DNA from: Chryseobacterium gleum
GTDB lineage: Bacteria; Bacteroidota; Bacteroidia; Flavobacteriales_D; Crocinitomicaceae
DNA: 45,646 bases
Direction of reading: 5' to 3'
NCBI GenBank assembly: GCA_945888625.1
Contig: CAMDAH010000006.1
Location: 1 to 45,646, forward strand
Part shown: positions 35,215-42,017 of the stretch, one piece after another
Layout of the letters: each line of letters starts with the position of its first letter
Position numbering within the stretch: position 1 is the first letter of the stretch
Translations under genes and position numbers: made by a program
Notes under the pieces: model-generated
What the model saw: only the letters and a program-made list of their open reading frames with translations
Databases searched by the model: none
Told to the model about the DNA's origin: nothing

Positions 35215-36801
35215 ATGAAAAAAATAATTTTACCCTTCATTTTTAGTTTAACGATGATCAGCGGTGCATTTTCTCAGGAAAGGTACATCGACGAAGTTTT
35301 CGCCAATTTTACTGTTGACAGTAGTGTGGTTTATTCTACCAATCTATCTGTTCTCGGTGCAGCGCAAGGATTTCCTTATATCCCAACAGGATCAAATGGA
35401 ATTCCAGCTTTAGCATTTGATTTGTATGAACCTGCTGGGGATACGATTGCTGAGCGACCATTAATTATCATGCTTCATACTGGAACTTTTGCTCCAATTA
35501 TTTACAATGGCAATCCAACAGGTATGCGTGATGATTTTGCAACATCAAGAATTTGTCAGAGTTATGCTAAAAGAGGATATACAGTGGCTAATTTGGAATA
35601 CCGTTTAGGATGGAATCCAGCTTTACCAACACAAGCCGAAAGAGCAGCAAGTTTAATGAAAGCTGTATATCGTGCAATCCAAGATACTAAAAGTGCCGTT
35701 CGTTATTTCAGAAAAGATTATGCAAACGGAAATCAATGGGGCATCGACACATCACGAATTATTCTTTGCGGACAAGGTTCAGGTGGATGGATAGCTTTAG
35801 GTTATGCAACCGTTGATAAATTAGCTGAAATACAATTACCAAAATTCTTGGATTTAACTATCCCTGCAAATCCAGTTGCGCTCATTGATACAACTGTTAT
35901 TGGTGATTGGGACGGAATTGGTGGTGTATATAATATGGAAAGTAATTTAGGTTACTCAAACGACATTCACATGGTTTGTAGCATGGGTGGTGGAATTGGT
36001 GACTTAAGTTGGTTAGAAGCGGGTGATGTTCCAATGTGTGCCGTTCATTGTCCTACAGATCCTGTAGCTGTTTATACAACTGGTGATGTTGCAATTGCAT
36101 CTATTGGTGTGGTAACTACAGATATTAGCGGAAGCTATGACGTGATACAAAAAGCAAATATCCTAGGAAATAATGTTGTGCTAGATCCAGTTAACGCCGG
36201 AACTGATACCTACACATTAGCAGCGCAAGCAGCTTCTGCAGTAGCACAAGGAATGATGGATTTTGGTGGAACAACGATTGGAGCTCCAGTTGATAATGTA
36301 TTCCCTTATATTACAGGAAATCCATTTGAAGCTTCTCCATGGGATTTCTGGGATTCAACAACAACTGTTTATATTGCTTTAGCGTTGGGTTTACCAGCTG
36401 CACAAGGAACACAGGCGCACGTATCAAATATTGCTCAAAATCCAGATATGTCAATACCAAAGTCAATGGCTTTCATGGATTCAACTTTAGGTTATTTCTG
36501 TAGAAGAATTGTTCGCGCTACTAACTTAGATGGTCAATCAGGAATTGATGAATTGTCAGTTATTGAAGCAGGTCTTAAAATTTATCCTAATCCTGCTAAT
36601 CAGAACGTTACCATTCTTTCTGAAAATGGAACAATAAATTCAATTAAGATGTACTCAACTGCAGGAAAACTAGTGAAAGAAGAAACAAATCTTTCTTCCA
36701 ATCAAGTGAACTTAAATAATTTGAATTTATTAGAAGGTTTTTACCTTTGTTCAATTGAAGTTAATGGTCAAATGTTTACAAAGCGATTAGTGATTAGATA
36801 A
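35215..36801 (+). CDS. Secreted alpha/beta-hydrolase-like protein, T9SS type A
   Basis: A 528-residue exported protein. The signal peptide ends FSQ near residue 21. Residues ~25-430 resemble carboxylesterase-like alpha/beta hydrolases: RPLIIMLHTGTF (oxyanion loop), NLEYRLGWNP, and AVRYFRKDYANGNQWGID before the elbow. The elbow itself reads CGQGSGGWIAL (Gly186-Gly191) where the family has GxSAGG, so Gly188 occupies the usual nucleophile position and Ser189 the next one. It may be inactive or use a shifted serine. The last ~75 residues (LKIYPNPANQNVTIL ... LLEGFYLCSIEVNG) are a T9SS type A sorting domain. It lies 64 bases after the TonB receptor, perhaps as its surface partner. Confidence 0.87.
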   Translation: MKKIILPFIFSLTMISGAFSQERYIDEVFANFTVDSSVVYSTNLSVLGAAQGFPYIPTGSNGIPALAFDLYEPAGDTIAERPLIIMLHTGTFAPIIYNGNPTGMRDDFATSRICQSYAKRGYTVANLEYRLGWNPALPTQAERAASLMKAVYRAIQDTKSAVRYFRKDYANGNQWGIDTSRIILCGQGSGGWIALGYATVDKLAEIQLPKFLDLTIPANPVALIDTTVIGDWDGIGGVYNMESNLGYSNDIHMVCSMGGGIGDLSWLEAGDVPMCAVHCPTDPVAVYTTGDVAIASIGVVTTDISGSYDVIQKANILGNNVVLDPVNAGTDTYTLAAQAASAVAQGMMDFGGTTIGAPVDNVFPYITGNPFEASPWDFWDSTTTVYIALALGLPAAQGTQAHVSNIAQNPDMSIPKSMAFMDSTLGYFCRRIVRATNLDGQSGIDELSVIEAGLKIYPNPANQNVTILSENGTINSIKMYSTAGKLVKEETNLSSNQVNLNNLNLLEGFYLCSIEVNGQMFTKRLVIR

Positions 36802-36827
36802 TCACAATTTGCTATACGAATTTAAAG

Positions 36828-36852
36828 AGCGCTCCTAGAGCGCTTTTTTTTT
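36828..36852 (+). terminator. Intrinsic terminator after the hydrolase-like gene
   Basis: AGCGCTC (36828-36834) and GAGCGCT (36838-36844) form a perfect 7-bp stem with loop CTA, followed by a run of T ending at 36852. It lies 27 bases after the stop at 36801. I see nothing else clear from 36853 to 37078 except a possible -7 element TACCTTTG at 36938-36945. Confidence 0.85.
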
Positions 36853-37078
36853 GCCCTAAAATCATACAAGAAGCGCAAATGAACAGTTATATTTATATTT
36901 CTTAACATATAACAAGCAATAATATGATTTATCATTTTACCTTTGTATTGTTCCTTCGGGATAGTTATTTCAATCGTACTTTTAGCAATAAACAGTTGGA
37001 TTATGATTGATAATATAGCAAAACATGAACCAATTTTATATTATACAATAATTATTCATTTAACTTAAAAAAAACATC

Positions 37079-37606
37079 ATGGCAACAACATGGCAATTAG
37101 ATCCAACACACAGTGAACTTGGATTCAAGGTTAAACACCTTATGATTACGAATATCAAAGGTGAGTTTAGAAATTTTAGTGCAGAAATCGACGGAGAAGA
37201 CTTTAGCAAGGCGGCTATTTCAGCAACTATCGATACGTCATCTATCTTCACGAACGAAGATAACCGCGACGCACATTTAAAAAATGCAGATTTCTTTGAT
37301 ATAGATAATCACAAAGAAATGACATTTAAAGGAAGTTCTTTAAATAAAATTGATGATGAAAATTTTGAGTTAACGGGCATGCTTTCTATCAAAGGAATCA
37401 GCAAAGAAATAAAACTTGGTGTAGAATATGGAGGAACTAGTACAGATCCTTGGGGAAATGAGAAAATGGGTTTTTCTATAAACGGAAAAATTAACCGCAG
37501 TGACTATGGCTTGAATTTTAATGCTCCACTAGAAACGGGTGGTTTTCTTTTAGGTGAAGAGGTGAAAATAAGTGCCGATTTACAGTTTGTGAAAAAAACA
37601 GCCTAA
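37079..37606 (+). CDS. YceI-family lipocalin-like protein
   Basis: A 175-residue YceI-family protein: WQLDPTHSELGFKVKHLMI at the N-terminus, then FSAEIDGEDFSKAAISATID, RDAHLKNADFFDIDNHKEM and SINGKINRSDYGLNFN, all hallmarks of the family. The fold is an extended lipocalin-like barrel that binds polyisoprenoids or other lipids. There is no signal peptide, so this copy is cytosolic, as is often the case in Bacteroidota. It stands alone and ends in a strong terminator. Confidence 0.94.
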   Translation: MATTWQLDPTHSELGFKVKHLMITNIKGEFRNFSAEIDGEDFSKAAISATIDTSSIFTNEDNRDAHLKNADFFDIDNHKEMTFKGSSLNKIDDENFELTGMLSIKGISKEIKLGVEYGGTSTDPWGNEKMGFSINGKINRSDYGLNFNAPLETGGFLLGEEVKISADLQFVKKTA

Positions 37607-37650
37607 ATTTTTTGGCAATACTTAACAGTATAGAAGATCAATTAAAATCT

Positions 37651-37678
37651 AAAAAGCCAGCATAAACGCTGGCTTTTT
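37651..37678 (+). terminator. Terminator after yceI
   Basis: AAAAAGCCAGC (37651-37661) and GCTGGCTTTTT (37668-37678) form a perfect 11-bp stem with loop ATAAAC. The T-tract of the stem doubles as the U-tract. The next in-frame ATG begins at 37679, directly after it. Confidence 0.9.
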
Positions 37679-37696
37679 ATGACAAATAAATATGAA

Positions 37697-37975
37697 ATGA
37701 CAAATACCCCTATCGAAGAAGGCGTTGTTCATGAAGTACCCGATGATTTAAGAGCTGCTTTGATTTCAAATCAAGGTGCTATAGAGAAATGGAACAAGCT
37801 AACAGCACTCGCACGAAATGAGTGGATCTGTTGGACAACCATTGTCAAAAAGCCAGAAACAAGATTAGAGCATATTAATCGATTATGTGCAGAAATATTG
37901 GAAGGAAAAAAGAGACCATGTTGTTGGCCTGGCTGCCCGCATCGCAATCCAACTGCGCAAAAATGGTTTAAATAA
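37697..37975 (+). CDS. YdeI/OmpD-associated (OmdA) family protein
   Basis: A protein of ~92 residues of the OmdA/YdeI family: PDDLRAALISNQGAIEKWNK, ARNEWICWTTIVKKPETRLE and a C-terminal KKRPCCWPGCPHR. The family is linked to bacteriocin protection in some species, but its biochemistry is unknown. I place the start at the second Met (37697). The ATG at 37679 abuts the yceI terminator stem, and its ribosome-binding region would be buried in that hairpin. The paired Cys residues in CCWPGC suggest a metal or redox site (inference). Confidence 0.8.
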   Translation: MTNTPIEEGVVHEVPDDLRAALISNQGAIEKWNKLTALARNEWICWTTIVKKPETRLEHINRLCAEILEGKKRPCCWPGCPHRNPTAQKWFK

Positions 37976-38041
37976 CCAATTATAATAGATCATTTTTCTA
38001 AACAATATTAAAACAGTAGATCCGTTAGGGGACGTGATTTA

Positions 38042-38073
38042 AAATATACAGAACAAAAAATACTGTATATTTG
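38042..38073. promoter_or_regulatory. -7 element inside a 10-bp inverted repeat
   Basis: AAATATACAG (38042-38051) and CTGTATATTT (38063-38072) are perfect inverted repeats with an 11-base spacer. The right arm contains the -7 box TATATTTG (38066-38073). A dimeric repressor bound here would cover the promoter of the gene at 38110. No regulator gene is adjacent. Confidence 0.5.
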
Positions 38074-38109
38074 ATTTAAACATTTAGTAATTTCATTTAA
38101 AATTTAACT

Positions 38110-38979
38110 ATGAAAAACCAACTACTATTTATCGCATTTTTTATCTTTAGTAACCTAAATGCACAAATAAAAATTACTCAGATCCATATTAATTCAGGTT
38201 CTTTTATGGATATTGATAATTCAAAAAATCAGTTGTCTGATTTTAGTTTATTGGCACCTGGATCTGACATTTTGAGTAAAGATTTTAGTGCTTATCAGAC
38301 AAATGCTTATTATTTTTCTGGTGGTCTGATGCGGGATAATTCATTTCTATCCAATTCATCTAATTTTCAATCCATTCAAATGGGCTTGAGTTTTGCCAAA
38401 TGTCCAAAAGGGACATTACGCATTGGTATATCAAATGTGCACAGTGAACTACTTAACACCTCAGGTTTTAATTATGAGAGCTATGTGGTAGATACCCTAT
38501 TTTCTTCGCAGACAGGTCAAATGTATTATGTAGATTCCACTATTTCCAACTATTATAATGGAAACTATAGCAACGATCAATTGAGATTAGATGCCGCTTA
38601 TATTTTTGAGGTAAATGCAGGTAAAAGATGGGCCTTTCATGCTGGACTTGGTCTTTCCATTGGTATGAGTTATCGTTCGACAACAACATTACGTGCAGAA
38701 GAATATATTCAACCTTATTCGGGGTATGAAAGTAATGCTAATTCTGAAAATATAGAATCAGAGTCGTATGGCAATTTTATGGTAATGGGAGGTAGTGCCT
38801 ACATTCCATTAGGGATAAACTTTAAATTAGGCGACAAAAGAGAATTTTGGAAGCCTTTTGTTATTTACAATGAATTCCGTCCAACGATTCAATTAAATTC
38901 CATACCAAATAATACCGTTAAATTTAATGTTGGTTTTGTGTCTAGCCTTGGCTTGCGTTATAATTTACCGAGTAATTAA
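38110..38979 (+). CDS. Outer-membrane beta-barrel protein
   Basis: A 289-residue exported protein with signal peptide MKNQLLFIAFFIFSNLNAQ. The mature part is a series of amphipathic strands with alternating aromatic and glycine residues (FLSNSSNFQSIQMGLSF, WAFHAGLGLSIGMSYRS, FMVMGGSAYIPLGINFKLG), ending VGFVSSLGLRYNLPSN, with an aromatic residue near the C-terminus as in barrels. A Ser/Tyr-rich region lies near residues 115-160. No named family is recognised. It is monocistronic, with an inverted-repeat promoter upstream. Confidence 0.75.
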   Translation: MKNQLLFIAFFIFSNLNAQIKITQIHINSGSFMDIDNSKNQLSDFSLLAPGSDILSKDFSAYQTNAYYFSGGLMRDNSFLSNSSNFQSIQMGLSFAKCPKGTLRIGISNVHSELLNTSGFNYESYVVDTLFSSQTGQMYYVDSTISNYYNGNYSNDQLRLDAAYIFEVNAGKRWAFHAGLGLSIGMSYRSTTTLRAEEYIQPYSGYESNANSENIESESYGNFMVMGGSAYIPLGINFKLGDKREFWKPFVIYNEFRPTIQLNSIPNNTVKFNVGFVSSLGLRYNLPSN

Positions 38980-39038
38980 TAGAAACTTTCACGATAATTT
39001 GGGAAAATTCAATTTAATACGTCAAATAAAGCATCCTT

Positions 39039-40358
39039 CTACCGCTTTCTCTTTGGTTTGCCGTACTTTTCTAGCATGGCTTTTTTATGGTTGTAACGGA
39101 CGTTTACCTTTTTGTTTTTCGCTATTTTATCATGAAAAGAATCGCCGCTATTTTCACGCTTAGGTAATTTAAGGGCTTTTCCTGGAATGGTAATTTTGGG
39201 TTTCTCAAATTCCAACAGCTCTTCTGTAAATTCAATATCCTCAGCAACTTTCGTAAATAAAAGTTGATGCTGCATGAGTTCCTCAATGGCAAGGAGTGCT
39301 GATTCGTCTTTTTCAGAAACAAAAGTAATCGCGATACCATTTTTATCAGCCCTACCCGTTCTACCAATACGGTGAATGTAATTTTCAGGACTTTCTGGAA
39401 TATCAAAATTGATCACATGTGTTACGTCTATAACATCAATTCCGCGGGCTATTAAGTCGGTGGCAATCAATATACGAATGGCTCCTTTCTGAAATTTTTG
39501 AACGGTATCGAAGCGGAAATTCTGTGCTTTATTAGAGTGAATAATACCCAACGAATCCGTTAAACTTGCTTCCAACGCTTCAAACAATAAATCGGCTAAA
39601 GTACGGGAAGATACAAAGACTAGTATTTTCGAGTTAGCTTCTGTCTCTTGAATGAGGTGCTGTAATAAAGTTACTTTGGAAAGGAAATTCGGTACGCGAT
39701 ACCCTGTTTGGTCAATTTTATCGATAGGCAAACCAGCACGAGCAGCTTCAACTCGAACAGGTGTTATCAGATATTCATCTAAAAACAACGAGACTTCTTC
39801 CGGTAAGGTGGCCGAGAAAACCATGTGCTGTCGTTTCGCAGGTAAAAAATCAAATATGTGCAATAGTTGCGGTCTAAATCCTAAGCTAAGGGTTTCATCC
39901 ACCTCATCAATCACCACTTTTTTGACATGTTTCAATTGCAAAGAACCACTTATTGCTAAATCTAAAATTCGCCCAGGCGTTCCAACCAGGATATCCAATC
40001 CTTGCAAGACCATTGCAGCTTGCGTATTCATATTGGTGCCACCATATACGCCACTCACAGCCACGTTCATGTACGTTGTCAACTTTTCCACTTCACGCAC
40101 TACCTGAACCACCAATTCCCTTGTGGGCACAATAATTAAAATTTGAGGATGAATTTCTTTCGAAAACTCCCACATACACAAACACGGAAGCAAATACGCT
40201 AATGTCTTACCCGTTCCAGTTTGCGCAATTCCAATGGTATCCTTTCCGGACATCATCACCTTGAACCCCGCAGCCTGAATACTGGTAGGAATTTGATACG
40301 CTAAATCATCTAAGGCATTCCAAATTGGTTTCTTTAAATTTAAATCGCGAAATGTCAT
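39039..40358 (-). CDS. DEAD-box-family RNA helicase (DEVD variant)
   Basis: A 439-residue ATP-dependent RNA helicase. Motifs in order: Q motif IPTSIQ (Gln28), motif I AQTGTGKT (45-52), Ia PTRELVVQ, Ib TPGRILD, motif II DEVD (151-154) in place of DEAD, motif III SAT (182-184), then GIDVIDVTHVINFD and VI HRIGRTGRAD. The C-terminal ~60 residues are basic (KKVNVRYNHKKAMLEKYGKPKRKR) and likely bind RNA. The Ala-to-Val change keeps the catalytic acidic residues, so the enzyme should be active; similar variants occur in Bacteroidota. Its RNA target is unknown. It is alone between a barrel gene and a gene-poor region. Confidence 0.93.
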   Translation of the reverse strand: MTFRDLNLKKPIWNALDDLAYQIPTSIQAAGFKVMMSGKDTIGIAQTGTGKTLAYLLPCLCMWEFSKEIHPQILIIVPTRELVVQVVREVEKLTTYMNVAVSGVYGGTNMNTQAAMVLQGLDILVGTPGRILDLAISGSLQLKHVKKVVIDEVDETLSLGFRPQLLHIFDFLPAKRQHMVFSATLPEEVSLFLDEYLITPVRVEAARAGLPIDKIDQTGYRVPNFLSKVTLLQHLIQETEANSKILVFVSSRTLADLLFEALEASLTDSLGIIHSNKAQNFRFDTVQKFQKGAIRILIATDLIARGIDVIDVTHVINFDIPESPENYIHRIGRTGRADKNGIAITFVSEKDESALLAIEELMQHQLLFTKVAEDIEFTEELLEFEKPKITIPGKALKLPKRENSGDSFHDKIAKNKKVNVRYNHKKAMLEKYGKPKRKR

Positions 40359-40466
40359 AGAAACAGTTTTCCGTAAAGCTAAGGAGAGATTGTTGATTGT
40401 CTTGCATTTATTTTAAATGAACAACCCATTCGCTCTGTTGCCCACTCTGCAATGATGAACTTATCA

Positions 40467-40706
40467 GGATTATTTCATGATCCGTTGCGTTTCGGGCTTA
40501 CCCAAGCATAGAACCCCAACTGCTTTGCAGTTCTCGGTTTTTTTATTTTCAATCACTTATCAAAATACATTTTGAACGGTTTTAACGGATTATGCTGTGC
40601 ATGATCCAAAGCGTTTTGGGCTTACCCAAGCATGGCACCCCAACTGCTATCGCAGTTGTAGGTTTTTTCATTTTCCGTCGCTTTTCAAAATACATTTTGA
40701 ACGCGC
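40467..40706. repeat. Diverged tandem duplication of a ~115-120 bp hairpin-bearing unit
   Basis: The 40359-40752 stretch has no protein gene. Two direct copies lie in it, about 40467-40580 and 40586-40706. Shared blocks are CATGATCC, GGGCTTACCCAAGCAT, CACCCCAACTGC/GAACCCCAACTGC with GCAGTT, a GGTTTTTT(T) run and CAAAATACATTTTGAACG. Each unit has two hairpins (TTGGG-CTTA-CCCAA, imperfect in copy 1, and AACTGC...GCAGTT) followed by a T-run, so each looks like a terminator or the end of a small RNA on the plus strand. No promoter for such an RNA is evident. Confidence 0.65.
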
Positions 40707-40713
40707 TGTAAAA

Positions 40714-40745
40714 TGAAAAAACCCCGACTTATATAAGTCGGGGTT
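40714..40745 (-). terminator. Terminator of the tRNA-Arg gene
   Basis: A perfect palindrome at 40720-40745 (AACCCCGACTTA-TA-TAAGTCGGGGTT) gives a 12-bp stem. On the minus strand it is followed by a T-run (A-run at 40716-40721 on the plus strand). It lies 7 bases past the 3' end of the tRNA. Confidence 0.85.
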
Positions 40746-40752
40746 CCTTTTG

Positions 40753-40826
40753 TGACCTCGTAAGGATTCTAACCTTAAACCTCCACAGCCGTAATGTGGT
40801 GCTCTATACAGTTGAGCTACGAAGCC
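40753..40826 (-). tRNA. tRNA-Arg(ACG)
   Basis: 74 bases folding into a complete cloverleaf on the minus strand. The acceptor stem is GGCTTCG/CGAGGTC (two G-T pairs). The D stem is GCTC/GAGC with loop AACTGTATA. The anticodon stem is CCACA/TGTGG with loop TTACGGC, giving anticodon ACG. The T stem is TAAGG/CCTTA with loop TTAGAAT, and the discriminator is A. A34 would be read as inosine after TadA editing, decoding CGU, CGC and CGA. The nearly universal G19 and C56 are U and A here, a compensating change. A terminator follows. Confidence 0.88.
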
Positions 40827-40865
40827 AATTTATGTTTCTACAATAAGAAACAATGTTTATTTAAC

Positions 40866-40925
40866 CTATACTTCAAACCACAATCGTTCATGTGGTGCTT
40901 CCTACGCCTTGACGGAGTGGAGGAT
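40866..40925 (-). pseudogene. Decayed tRNA-like sequence
   Basis: On the minus strand AGCACCACAT...TGTGG followed by a GTTTGAAG-like stretch resembles the anticodon arm and variable region of the adjacent tRNA-Arg (GAGCACCACA...TGTGG, then AGGTTTAAGG). The anticodon-type stem CCACA/TGTGG is kept with an 8-base loop, but no acceptor, D or T arm can be paired. It looks like a degraded duplicate. The rest of 40927-41281 is AT-rich and shows no gene or clear site. Confidence 0.35.
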
Positions 40926-41281
40926 TGAGATACGGAGAAATTTAAATTTATGTTCCAAAAAATATGTCTTTTTTAATCGTAAAAAGATTTTGTAATGTAA
41001 CAATATTTATTGACAACTATTCTAACCAACTAACCTAGGCAAAGATAAGTATTTAAATAAAATCGCCAACTATTTATTGCCATCAATGTTTTAATCGCCT
41101 GAAATACAAGCACCACAAAATTTAAGTATGAGCAACTAAATGACTTTTCGAATTTTTCTGACATTCACTATCGTTATTCAACAGACCGATAACTCACAAA
41201 TCGAGGTAATTTTTGTAACAAAAACAATATAAATAATTCAAAGAATATGCTACAAAAGCAATTATTTATTAAATTTATTCT

Positions 41282-41776
41282 ATGAAAAAACTAAGTGTGT
41301 TATTCTTTTTGTTTGGTCTTCAAGTAGCTTATGGACAAGAAATCGTAACTATTGATTCCAAGATGCAACAAGCTATTTTAAACGAGCACAACAAAGAACG
41401 TGCATTGTTAGGTATCCAAAACCTAATTTGGGATAAGGACCTAGCCAGTTATGCGCAAGAGTGGGCGCTACATTTGGCAGAAGAAGACGATGACATATAC
41501 CACAGAGAAATGGATGAATTTGGTGAGAATATTTCTTGGATGTCCAATTCGGAGGGAAATCTTGCAAGAGGTGTAAGTATGTGGAACGAAGAAAAAGTAT
41601 ATTTTAAATACAAACCTATTGGAAATGATTGGGCAAAAGCAGGGCACTATACCCAAGTAATTTGGAAAAACACCAAAAAAGTGGGATGCGGTTGCGCACA
41701 AGGCGCCTCAGGTGCCACCTTCTTTGTGTGTAATTATGACCCACATGGAAATGTTATAGGACAAAAACCTTATTAA
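41282..41776 (+). CDS. Secreted CAP-domain (SCP/PR-1) protein
   Basis: A 164-residue secreted protein: signal peptide MKKLSVLFFLFGLQVAYGQ, then a single CAP domain. Family motifs are AILNEHNKERALLGIQNLIW (with the first His), YAQEWALHLAE, FGENISW, GHYTQVIWKNTKKVGCG (CAP1) and FVCNYDPHGN (CAP2). The four cavity residues of CAP proteins (His in HNKER, Glu in GEN, the Glu of the central EE and His in GHYTQ) are present or plausible. Function in bacteria is unclear; eukaryotic relatives bind lipids or sterols. It is monocistronic. Confidence 0.93.
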   Translation: MKKLSVLFFLFGLQVAYGQEIVTIDSKMQQAILNEHNKERALLGIQNLIWDKDLASYAQEWALHLAEEDDDIYHREMDEFGENISWMSNSEGNLARGVSMWNEEKVYFKYKPIGNDWAKAGHYTQVIWKNTKKVGCGCAQGASGATFFVCNYDPHGNVIGQKPY

Positions 41777-41884
41777 GCTTTTCTTGATGGGCAATCTGTT
41801 AGTCGTAAAGTATTTTCGCCTAATCGCAAGAAATCTATTCCTTAACTTAAATAATAACTTGCCAAAAAGATAAAATTAAAGTTC

Positions 41885-41973
41885 TTATTGTTGCTATTGC
41901 TTGTGGGTAAAATAAAGTTTTCATACGCCATGCTGAATTAACAATAAGGCAATAGCACACCCAAAAACAATAA
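41885..41973. repeat. Nested inverted repeats upstream of the second TonB receptor
   Basis: TTATTGTT-GCTATTGC (41885-41900) has reverse-complement partners GCAATAGC (41949-41956) and AACAATAA (41966-41973, also 41940-41947). The arms are separated and rearranged, so a single hairpin is imperfect. The region lies just before a possible -7 box TACTTTTG at 41982-41989. Confidence 0.4.
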
Positions 41974-42017
41974 TTTCTTGTTACTTTTGAACACCTTAAC
42001 TTGTTAATAGGCTTCAA

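Noticed and set aside
36853..37078. Possible small gene or riboswitch before yceI
   Set aside because: Only a very short frame (about 13 codons from 36924) and AT-rich sequence are present; no stable structure or conserved motif was found beyond a weak -7 box.
39652..40107. 151-codon plus-strand frame opposite the helicase gene
   Set aside because: It is antisense to conserved helicase motifs; its Cys/Arg-rich composition is that of a reverse-frame artefact.
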